Below are positions 1-5,782 of a DNA stretch of 5,782 bases, one piece after another (the first letter of the stretch is position 1; each line of letters begins with the position of its first letter). The notes under the pieces are model-generated. The model had not been told where the DNA came from. It ran no database searches and was given only the letters and a program-made list of their open reading frames with translations. Both the position numbers and the translations under genes were made by a program. This stretch comes from Bacteroidales bacterium. Lineage in GTDB: Bacteria; Bacteroidota; Bacteroidia; Bacteroidales; WCHB1-69. Location: NCBI GenBank assembly GCA_016285615.1, contig JAEERB010000146.1:1-5782 (forward strand), written 5' to 3'.

Positions 1-1238
1 TCGGCAAAGATGCCGTTTTGCGTAAGATGGGCCTCATCGCTCATCACAATGATGTCGTGGTCGGGGTAGATGGGATTCGCTTTGGGGTCGTTGAATTTCT
101 GGATCAGCGAGAAGATGAAGGAGGGATTGCCTTTAAGTTTCGCTATCAGATCTTCCCCGCTACTGGCAATGAACTTCTTCGCTTTCACATTTCCTAATAG
201 TCCGCAGTTCTCGAAGGTGTCGCTGATTTGCTTGTTCAGTTCGTCTCGGTCGGTCAGAACCACTATTGTGGGAGAGCCTTCAAACTTGCGGCGAATCTTT
301 TGCGACAGGAATAGCATCGAATAGCTTTTACCGCTACCTTGCGTATGCCAGAACACGCCCAACTTTCCGTTCAGCAATTCGCGATTGCGATATTTCTCGA
401 CGGCTTGGTTCACCCCTAAATACTGGTGGTTGCGAGCCATGATCTTGGCCGTGGTACCGCCCGAATGGTCGTACAGAATGAAGTTTTCCAACAGGTCGAG
501 GAAGTTCTCTTTCTTGCAGATCCCTCTCAACATCGTGGGCAGTTCGATGTTGCCCGCATCTTCCTCTTTCAATCGCTTCCACTCGTGGAAAAACTCCCAC
601 TTCGAGTCAATCATACCCACACGCGCCTCCAAGCCGTTGCTGAACATAACAAAAGCGTTGAAGTAGAACAGTTGCGGGATGGTGTCGAGGTAGTCGCGGT
701 AGTTTTGGTTGAAGGCATCCACCATTTCCACATCGTGGTTTTTCAGCTCTATGAAAAGCAACGGAATGCCGTTGACAAAGCCCACGATGTCGGCGCGGCG
801 ACGGTAGAGTGCGCCATACACCCACAGTTCACGCACGCAAAGGAACTCGTTTTTTTCGGGTGACAGGAAGTCGATAACCTTGGCCTTCACCTCTTCGGTT
901 TCGCCGTTGGGTTTAGTGCGGGTCACGGGAATACCGTCGCGAATCAGCTGGTATTTCTGCTCGTTGATCTGCATCAGCGTCTGGCTGCTCATACGCTCGG
1001 TCATCCGCTCTACGCACTTTTGTAGCTGTTCGTCGGTCAGCCAAGGGTTGAGCGATTTCAAGGCCTTGCGGAAGTGGCGTGCCAACAGCACCTCGTGATA
1101 GTCGGTGCGGCCAAGCGTACCAGTTTCGCCCAACTTTTCCTGGTCGAAGGCATAGACGCTCTTCCAGCCCAGTTCCTTCTCCAGTAATTCGGCGGTGCTG
1201 CGCTGTATCAGTTGGTCCTCGCTGTAATTGTGTGGCAT
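1..1238 (-). CDS. hsdR: Type I restriction enzyme R subunit (HsdR), N-terminal 412 codons; 3' part outside window
   Basis: This is the ATP-dependent translocase and endonuclease subunit of a type I restriction complex. I read the frame codon by codon from the ATG at 1238 to the left edge and found no stop. It opens with MPHNYSEDQLIQRS, a typical HsdR_N beginning. The nuclease core is RADIVGF (D150), then IELKN (E164, K166), a PD-(D/E)xK site. From memory, EcoR124I HsdR uses D151, E165 and K167, so the spacing is nearly identical. The helicase part follows: MARNHQYLGVNQAV, Walker A TQGSGKS (K304), IVVLTDRDEL, and a DEAH box at 401-404 just before the edge. Family members are roughly 900-1100 residues, so more than half is missing here, including the remaining helicase motifs and the HsdM-binding C-terminus. 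The ATG lies 32 bp after the ATPase stop with an A/T-rich leader, no clear Shine-Dalgarno and no promoter motif that I see, so cotranscription with the ATPase is likely. Family call is near certain; completeness cannot be judged. Confidence 0.97.
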   Translation of the reverse strand, partial: MPHNYSEDQLIQRSTAELLEKELGWKSVYAFDQEKLGETGTLGRTDYHEVLLARHFRKALKSLNPWLTDEQLQKCVERMTERMSSQTLMQINEQKYQLIRDGIPVTRTKPNGETEEVKAKVIDFLSPEKNEFLCVRELWVYGALYRRRADIVGFVNGIPLLFIELKNHDVEMVDAFNQNYRDYLDTIPQLFYFNAFVMFSNGLEARVGMIDSKWEFFHEWKRLKEEDAGNIELPTMLRGICKKENFLDLLENFILYDHSGGTTAKIMARNHQYLGVNQAVEKYRNRELLNGKLGVFWHTQGSGKSYSMLFLSQKIRRKFEGSPTIVVLTDRDELNKQISDTFENCGLLGNVKAKKFIASSGEDLIAKLKGNPSFIFSLIQKFNDPKANPIYPDHDIIVMSDEAHLTQNGIFA

Positions 1239-1270
1239 AATAATCACTCGTTTAATTGTGCAGTTGTCTT

Positions 1271-2728
1271 TTATGCTTTGAAAAGATCGTCCATGGTTAT
1301 CAGTCGTTGAATCCTGTTGCTATACATGTTCTTCTTCAATCCGTATGTGGTCACTAAGGTGAGTTGTAAGTTCTTTTTCCCGATCATTTGCGAAAGGGTT
1401 CCAAGCCGGTCACGCAGTTTCTCGTCGTAAGATTTGTCAATGGAAAACTCATTCTGGGTGAACTTCATTTCACAAAGATTGACTACACGGTCGGCGCGTT
1501 CAATAATCATGTCTATCTGGGCACCTTTTGTCTTGCCGTCAGCGCTCAAATGCCAGGGATAGATTTCGGAGTGTACGCCGCTGATCCCCAATGCCGATCG
1601 GATTTGCTGTTGATGCACGAAACAGACATCCTCGAAAGCCAATCCTCTCCATGCATTCAGTTTGGGAGAGTTTTGATTGTCGTACCAAAATGTTCTGTTA
1701 TTGGTCGGATTTTTTAACACAAAACCGAGATAAAAGAGGCAGAACATATCGGTTAGCTTATAGTAAAGATTGTGCTTCGATTCACCGAAATTGTAATAGG
1801 TGGTGACCAAATCGCTTTTTACGAGAGCCTTCAGCATCTTGCTGAGCGTTCCGCCTATGGCAATGCCAGTGTCTTCCGCAATGGTCTCCCGTTGAAGACC
1901 GTAACGATTTCGGCTCAGCAGCTCCACGATTTTCCGGTATTGGTTGTTGTCGGCAAACAGGGAAGTGAACAACCTGTCGTACTCGTTTTGCAGGAATCCG
2001 TTCTCAGCAAAGAACAGCTCGTCGATGTTTTGCGCCAACGAGTTTCCGGGCTTGAAATAGGACATGTAATAGGCCACGCCGCCCAATATCATATAGGTTT
2101 GCACGAGGTCGTAACGGTCCATTGTGACGCCACGGTGTCTGAAATACTCCTCCGTCTCGGCCAGGGTAAACGGATGGATGTGCATTTCGCGTGTCGTTCT
2201 GCCATAAAGCCCGCCCTTACTGTTAATCAGGTTGTCAAGCATCCATGTAGTTGCGCTGCCGCAGACAATCAGCAGCAGGTTGTGCTTGCCAGCGCCCCAG
2301 CCGTTCCAAAAGTGTTCGAAAGCGGAGAGGAAGCCGGAGCGCGGGGTGTCGAGCCAGGGCAGTTCATCTATAAACACCACCATCTTTTTCTTGGTCTTCC
2401 TCCTTGAATCGAGTAAGGTTTCCAGTCTATGGAAGGCATCGAACCAGTTTTTGATGGGTGAGGTGTTGGTGCAACCATATTTTGCAAGCGATGCGGCAAA
2501 CTCATCCAGTTGGATGCGGTAAAGCAGCTTCTGGTCTTTCTCTTTCAGTTCCATCGGCGACACGGCGGTGTGCATAAAGGCAAAACCGTCCTCAAAATAT
2601 TCGCGAATCAAAAACGTTTTTCCGACACGCCGGCGACCATAAACAGCGAGGAATTGTGCTGTTGGCTCATTCTGTAACTGTCTTAAAACCAGTTGTTCCT
2701 GCTTGCGGGATATGATAAGTTTCTTCAT
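1271..2728 (-). CDS. AAA ATPase (ATPase_2/DUF234-like) with C-terminal PD-(D/E)xK-like domain
   Basis: This is a 485-residue protein of the ATP-binding family common in Bacteroidota and archaea; its biological role is not established. Numbering from the ATG at 2728: Walker A GRRRVGKT at 31-38, Walker B VVFIDELPWL at 117-126, a sensor-1-like CGSA at 156-159, and LYGRTTRE around 174-181, whose Arg is a possible arginine finger. A winged-helix-like stretch covers about 266-320. The C-terminal domain has RGLAFED (E366), QIDMII (D406) and LCEMKF (E420, K422), the D...ExK pattern of PD-(D/E)xK nucleases, to which DUF234 domains are assigned. No transmembrane segment is apparent, so it should be cytosolic. 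An in-frame TTG at 2755 would add nine residues. I prefer the ATG because MKKLIISRKQEQ fits the family N-terminus and the TTG overlaps the promoter-like element. The gene sits between hsdS (42-bp gap) and hsdR (32-bp gap) on the same strand, suggesting an accessory role in the hsd locus or a passenger. Family confidence is high; function is unknown. Confidence 0.9.
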   Translation of the reverse strand: MKKLIISRKQEQLVLRQLQNEPTAQFLAVYGRRRVGKTFLIREYFEDGFAFMHTAVSPMELKEKDQKLLYRIQLDEFAASLAKYGCTNTSPIKNWFDAFHRLETLLDSRRKTKKKMVVFIDELPWLDTPRSGFLSAFEHFWNGWGAGKHNLLLIVCGSATTWMLDNLINSKGGLYGRTTREMHIHPFTLAETEEYFRHRGVTMDRYDLVQTYMILGGVAYYMSYFKPGNSLAQNIDELFFAENGFLQNEYDRLFTSLFADNNQYRKIVELLSRNRYGLQRETIAEDTGIAIGGTLSKMLKALVKSDLVTTYYNFGESKHNLYYKLTDMFCLFYLGFVLKNPTNNRTFWYDNQNSPKLNAWRGLAFEDVCFVHQQQIRSALGISGVHSEIYPWHLSADGKTKGAQIDMIIERADRVVNLCEMKFTQNEFSIDKSYDEKLRDRLGTLSQMIGKKNLQLTLVTTYGLKKNMYSNRIQRLITMDDLFKA

Positions 2729-2737
2729 CTTCTTATT

Positions 2738-2790
2738 AAAATTATCCAGCCGCAAAGATAAAAAATCCTTTCAAACGGCTGGATAATTTT
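2738..2790. repeat. Perfect 15-bp inverted repeat with 23-nt loop at the hsdS/ATPase junction
   Basis: The left arm AAAATTATCCAGCCG (2738-2752) is the exact reverse complement of the right arm CGGCTGGATAATTTT (2776-2790). The right arm encodes the last hsdS codons (ENYPAV) and the left arm lies in the leader of the ATPase gene. Read as RNA from the minus strand, the arms form a 15-bp stem with a GC-rich inner part and an A/U-rich outer part. The loop can fold further: AAAG pairs with CUUU and AU with AU, with one bulged G and a five-U tip. It may act as a bidirectional terminator or attenuator, an mRNA 3'-end stabiliser, or, as DNA, an operator around the promoter element in the loop. The repeat is directly visible; its role is inferred. 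Confidence 0.85.
2753..2760 (-). promoter_or_regulatory. Bacteroidota-type -7 promoter element (TATCTTTG) upstream of the ATPase gene
   Basis: On the minus strand this reads TATCTTTG, an exact match to the Bacteroidota -7 consensus TAnnTTTG. It ends 24 nt before the ATPase ATG, which would give a leader of roughly 15-20 nt. The -33 element is poor: a TTTG occurs at 2772-2775, but only 11 nt separate it from the -7 box, whereas about 19-20 is usual. The box lies in the loop of the inverted repeat, just after the hsdS stop codon. It could drive the ATPase and hsdR separately from hsdMS. An eight-base match with four fixed T/G positions in A/T-rich DNA can arise by chance. Confidence 0.5.
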
Positions 2791-3967
2791 CTAAAACAAC
2801 ATCCATTTCCCCGCCCATCAACTTCGGCAGCAAACGGTCGCGGGCTTCAGTGAGGAGGCGGATTTGAGACAATAACGATTTTCTTTGCTTAAATCCCTTT
2901 TGAAAAGGAATATAAAGGTCTTTATTCTCAGGAACAATAAGTTCGATAGAATCAATATGCTTTTTGCCTAAATGTGCAACGGTTGCACCTACTAATATTT
3001 GCTCAAAATACTTGATAGGTTTTTGAATGGCTTGAAAGATAAAACCTTTTGTTCTCTCTTCTTTTGGTCTAAAAGAACAAGCTCGTTGCACGAGATAAGC
3101 ATCTCCACCATTCCAGCTATTAATATGGAAAATGCCGTCCATACCTACAACGATGTCACCATCGTGAACAATATAGTTTGGAGAAGCCTCTTCGGTTGTA
3201 TAATCTGAAGTTATACCATCAGGAATATTTCTGATTCTAAGAATCGGCATGCCTTCTCCAGTACTATTAAAGAGCTTTCCGTCAAAAGCATAGCCATATT
3301 GCACATCAACCAAATCAATCAATTTTTTCTTCTCCCACCCCTCCGGCACACCATCCACAATCTTTGTGTTTTCATATCCAGGGAAGCGTAAATTAACGAA
3401 CCATTCCTTATAGAGCCGCTGCGCCGCTTCCTCCAATAGCTTGATTTGCTTCTTGTAGTTTTCTATTAGGGAGTCGTAGCGGGAGAGGATGGTGGCGATG
3501 CGGAGCTGGGTTTCAATTGGAGGCAAATCAACCAAAACCTCTTTAAGTTTTTGACCTGGCAAATGCTTTATTGTTGCCCCTGTACAATACTGGTCTATCC
3601 AATTACATTTGCCCGCAAGTAAAAACCAATAGAAAAGATAGAAATTATCCACTAATCCATCCTTTGGTCTAACTCTATGAAGCGCTTTTTGTATCTTCAT
3701 ATCAGGAAGTTGTTCTTTCCAAATTGCACATCTTCCTGGTTCACCACCTTCACAAATAATTAAATCACCATACTTAATACCATATTTCTCATCCTCATCT
3801 TCTTCAAATCTCATCAAAGATAAATTGTCAATATCAAAACTTCCCCACCTCACGTTAAGGTTAGCAAGATAAGGTTTGTATTCTCCTCGATTCTTGGCGG
3901 CATCAAGCATTTTACCCAAGCATGATTCCGTAATCTCACCCAGCTTCACTTTCTTCCACTCACTCAT
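2771..3967 (-). CDS. hsdS: Type I restriction-modification specificity subunit (HsdS)
   Basis: This 398-residue subunit recognises the bipartite DNA target for both methylation and cleavage. It has the usual two-fold layout. TRD1 spans about 3-148 (WKKVKLGEITES, then YLANLNVRWGSF). The central conserved helix spans about 150-195 (IETQLRIATILSRYDSLIEN, then AAQRLYKEWFVNLRFPGYE). TRD2 spans about 207-347, beginning at VPEGWEKKKLIDL and containing PILRIRNI. The distal helix runs from about 355 to LLPKLMGGEMDV near the C-terminus. Each half ends with a similar segment (TGATIKHLPGQKLKEVLVDLPP and VGATVAHLGKKHIDSIELIVPE), the internal repeat expected in HsdS. Length matches the family. The ATG at 3967 is chosen over the one at 3982 because it forms an ATGA overlap with the hsdM stop and has GGAGG seven bases upstream; MSEWKKVKLGE is also a usual N-terminus. 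The TRDs are much more A/T-rich than the conserved helices. The target cannot be read from sequence alone. No second hsdS, partial hsdS or recombinase is present in the window. Confidence 0.96.
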   Translation of the reverse strand: MSEWKKVKLGEITESCLGKMLDAAKNRGEYKPYLANLNVRWGSFDIDNLSLMRFEEDEDEKYGIKYGDLIICEGGEPGRCAIWKEQLPDMKIQKALHRVRPKDGLVDNFYLFYWFLLAGKCNWIDQYCTGATIKHLPGQKLKEVLVDLPPIETQLRIATILSRYDSLIENYKKQIKLLEEAAQRLYKEWFVNLRFPGYENTKIVDGVPEGWEKKKLIDLVDVQYGYAFDGKLFNSTGEGMPILRIRNIPDGITSDYTTEEASPNYIVHDGDIVVGMDGIFHINSWNGGDAYLVQRACSFRPKEERTKGFIFQAIQKPIKYFEQILVGATVAHLGKKHIDSIELIVPENKDLYIPFQKGFKQRKSLLSQIRLLTEARDRLLPKLMGGEMDVVLENYPAV

Positions 3968-5772
3968 TTCAGTTCCTCCCATTCCTTTTGTATCTTTTCC
4001 ATCAGCACATTGGCCTCTTGGTTCAGTCGAGCCAGTTCCGAGTGAATCTCGTTCATACGCTCGTGGAAGTCCACGCCGTCGTCCTCCTGTTCGGCCACGC
4101 CAACGTAAGCGCCAGGGGTTAGCGAGTAGTTCTTCTCCTCAATTTCTTGGATTGTGGCAATCTTGCAAAGACCTAAGACATCCTGGTATTGTCCATCCTC
4201 GCCAAACTTGGAGACTAACCATTCGCGCTGGCGGGCGGTTTCAAGCGTGTCTTCTATCTCGGCAATCCGTGCGTTTTGCTCCGCTTCTATGCGTTTCTTA
4301 TCTTTGCGCGGCGCATCGGCAATCAGTTGTTTGGCCTCAGTTTTCTGCTTCTGTAGGGCTTTCTCAAGGGTAGCCACAGTTTGTCCGTTGAGGGCTTTGT
4401 CGTAATCAGCCATAAGTGCCTTGTATTTCCCGGTCTCGCCACGGTACAGATGCACGATGGCCTGCAGGTTGCGCAACTGCCACTCCGTCCATTCGTTCAA
4501 AGTGCGGTCCACCACGGTGTAGAAGTTTCGGGCATCGATGAAGAGCACCTTGTCGCGTATTTCGGCGTTCTTGTTTCGGTCGAAAAACCACAACGAGCAA
4601 GGCAGGGAGAGGGTATAGAAGAAGTTGTTGCCCACGCTCACCATCACATCCACATCGCCAGTACGCACAAGTTTCTCGCGGATGTCGCGGTCTTTGTTGG
4701 CGCTGTCGGTGGCCGAGCTGGCCATCACAAAACCCGCACGACCGTGGTCATTCAAGTAAGCGTAGAAATAGCTTATCCATAGATAGTTGGCGTTGCCGAT
4801 TTCTTTGGTCTTGGCATTCACGCCCGGCAATCCGAACGGAAGACGACCCGCAGCGGAAGCTGATTCGGCCTTTACCTTATCCACATTAAACGGCGGATTG
4901 GCCATCACGTAGTCGCACTTGCCCGCAAGATTATGGTAGTCGTGGTAGAACGAGTTGGCCTCGTCGCCAGAGATAATCTTGCCGTTCAACCCGTGAACTG
5001 CCATATTCATCAGACAAAGCTGGGCGTTGTATTCCACCTTTTCCTGTCCGTAGAAGGTCATCTGGGTGTTGGCGTTCATCCCGGCCGCATTCACGAAGTC
5101 GCCCGTCTGCACAAACATCCCACCGCTGCCGCAAGCAGGATCAAGCATCACGCCCTGTTTGGGTTCCAATACGTTCACCAGCATTTTCACCAACGATTTC
5201 GGGGTGAAGAACACGCCGTCGTCGCTGGCCACCGCTTTGGCAAACTTGGAGAGGAAATATTCGTAGATACGCCCGATTACATCCCCGCCCACTTCGTCAA
5301 TTGTCTTGTTGTTGAAGATGCGGAGTAGCTCGCGCAACAGGTCATCGGCAAAGCTGGTGTAAGTTTTGGGAAGCACGCCCGTGAGTTGCTCACTTTGGTC
5401 TTCCACTAACTGCATCGCATTGTTCACGGCCTCACCTAACGAGTTGATAGGGTGGCCATCCTTCTTTTTCAATCCAGCTGAGGCGACATTATCCGGCAAG
5501 TTCACCAAGTAGTCAAATTGGGCTTCCTTGGGCAAGTATAGCGCGCTCTTAGCGGCAAAGTCGCTAGGCTCCACCGGCATCACGCGCCCGCCGCGCATCG
5601 GACGGCTCTGCAGTATTTCTTTTTCCACCATTTTGTAGCGGCTGTAGGCATAGCGCAGAAACAGCAGCGCCAGCACAGGCATACAATACTGGTTGCTGGT
5701 CAGCTTGCTGCCTTGTCGCAGCAGATCCGCCGATTCCCATAATTCTGATTCGAGTTTGCGTATATTTATCAT
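3964..5772 (-). CDS. hsdM: Type I restriction-modification DNA methyltransferase subunit (HsdM)
   Basis: This 602-residue N6-adenine methyltransferase transfers a methyl group from S-adenosylmethionine to adenine in the sequence chosen by HsdS, protecting host DNA. The N-terminal helical HsdM_N domain covers about 1-150 (ESELWESADLLRQGSKLTSN). The catalytic domain follows, with GVFFTP at 186-191, the AdoMet-binding motif DPACGSGGMF at 211-220, FYGQEK at 240-245, and the catalytic NPPF at 292-295 within YVMANPPFNVDKV. Residues about 450-515 and 570-600 are strongly charged and look like coiled coil. NYSLTPGAYVGV at 548-559 is the usual C-terminal HsdM block. At 602 residues it is longer than EcoR124I HsdM (about 520), mostly because of the charged segment. 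The start MINIRKLESELWES suits the family, but only 10 bases upstream are visible and they keep the frame open, so a more upstream start and the operon promoter may lie outside. The TGA stop overlaps the hsdS ATG. Confidence 0.97.
   Translation of the reverse strand: MINIRKLESELWESADLLRQGSKLTSNQYCMPVLALLFLRYAYSRYKMVEKEILQSRPMRGGRVMPVEPSDFAAKSALYLPKEAQFDYLVNLPDNVASAGLKKKDGHPINSLGEAVNNAMQLVEDQSEQLTGVLPKTYTSFADDLLRELLRIFNNKTIDEVGGDVIGRIYEYFLSKFAKAVASDDGVFFTPKSLVKMLVNVLEPKQGVMLDPACGSGGMFVQTGDFVNAAGMNANTQMTFYGQEKVEYNAQLCLMNMAVHGLNGKIISGDEANSFYHDYHNLAGKCDYVMANPPFNVDKVKAESASAAGRLPFGLPGVNAKTKEIGNANYLWISYFYAYLNDHGRAGFVMASSATDSANKDRDIREKLVRTGDVDVMVSVGNNFFYTLSLPCSLWFFDRNKNAEIRDKVLFIDARNFYTVVDRTLNEWTEWQLRNLQAIVHLYRGETGKYKALMADYDKALNGQTVATLEKALQKQKTEAKQLIADAPRKDKKRIEAEQNARIAEIEDTLETARQREWLVSKFGEDGQYQDVLGLCKIATIQEIEEKNYSLTPGAYVGVAEQEDDGVDFHERMNEIHSELARLNQEANVLMEKIQKEWEELK
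3975..3979 (-). promoter_or_regulatory. Shine-Dalgarno site for hsdS inside the end of hsdM
   Basis: The minus strand reads GGAGG, with seven bases between it and the ATG at 3967. It lies in the hsdM codons for W-E-E-L-K. It supports starting hsdS at 3967 by termination-reinitiation at the ATGA overlap; the other ATG at 3982 lies upstream of this site. Shine-Dalgarno sites are used weakly in Bacteroidota and part of the match is dictated by the coding sequence, so it is supportive rather than decisive. Confidence 0.6.
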
Positions 5773-5782
5773 CAGACTGTAT

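Noticed and set aside
426..863. Plus-strand open frame of 145 codons near the left end
   Set aside because: It is antisense to the intact hsdR nuclease domain, which I read through without a stop.
1239..1270. Separate promoter for hsdR in the 32-bp gap after the ATPase gene
   Set aside because: No TAnnTTTG element is present on the minus strand in the gap, so read-through from the ATPase gene is simpler.
1772..2407. Plus-strand open frame of 211 codons opposite the ATPase gene
   Set aside because: It lies wholly opposite a well-supported ATPase coding region, shows no recognisable domain, and is explained as the antisense shadow of that frame.
2729..2755. TTG start for the ATPase, adding nine residues
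   Set aside because: The TTG overlaps the -7-like element, would place the start upstream of any transcript begun there, and adds residues encoded by the inverted repeat. The ATG at 2728 fits the family N-terminus better.
2753..2775. Invertible (phase-variable) promoter flanked by the 15-bp repeats
   Set aside because: The 23-bp segment is probably too short for known site-specific DNA inversion, no invertase gene is in the window, and inversion would not clearly create a better promoter.
2771..3967. hsdS shufflon with alternative specificity cassettes
   Set aside because: Only one hsdS is present, with no partial or inverted hsdS copy and no recombinase in the window; flanking sequence beyond the edges was not available.
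4381..4782. Plus-strand open frame of 133 codons opposite hsdM (with similar ones at 3876-4373 and 4933-5328)
   Set aside because: His/Val-rich, low-information translations antisense to conserved HsdM motifs; no family resemblance and no promoter seen.

Overview
The window is a minus-strand type I restriction-modification (hsd) locus. In order of transcription (right to left) it holds hsdM (methyltransferase), hsdS (specificity subunit), an AAA-type ATPase with a nuclease-like C-terminal domain, and the first 412 codons of hsdR (restriction/translocase subunit), which runs off the left edge. About 98% of the window is coding, there is no RNA gene or insertion sequence, and no credible gene lies on the plus strand.

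The organism is most likely a member of the Bacteroidota (order Bacteroidales is my best guess). The support is a TATCTTTG element of the Bacteroidota -7 type (TAnnTTTG) at the hsdS/ATPase junction, A/T-rich leaders with little Shine-Dalgarno sequence before the ATPase and hsdR, and an ATPase family that is abundant in that phylum. Genus cannot be decided from the sequence.

Layout: hsdM (3964-5772) and hsdS (2771-3967) overlap by ATGA, so they are translationally coupled. Between hsdS and the ATPase (1271-2728) is a 42-bp gap. A perfect 15-bp inverted repeat (2738-2752 and 2776-2790) spans this junction and carries the promoter-like element in its 23-nt loop. Thirty-two bp after the ATPase stop, hsdR starts at 1238.

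Function: HsdM and HsdS are expected to form the modification enzyme, and HsdR to add ATP-driven translocation and cleavage. Catalytic motifs of HsdM, of the visible part of HsdR and of the ATPase look intact. The core is a recognisable type I system, with nuclease-residue positions in HsdR very close to those of EcoR124I. The less ordinary points are the ATPase placed between hsdS and hsdR, its PD-(D/E)xK-like domain, and the hairpin/promoter junction, which could separate expression of the protective methylase from that of the ATPase and nuclease.
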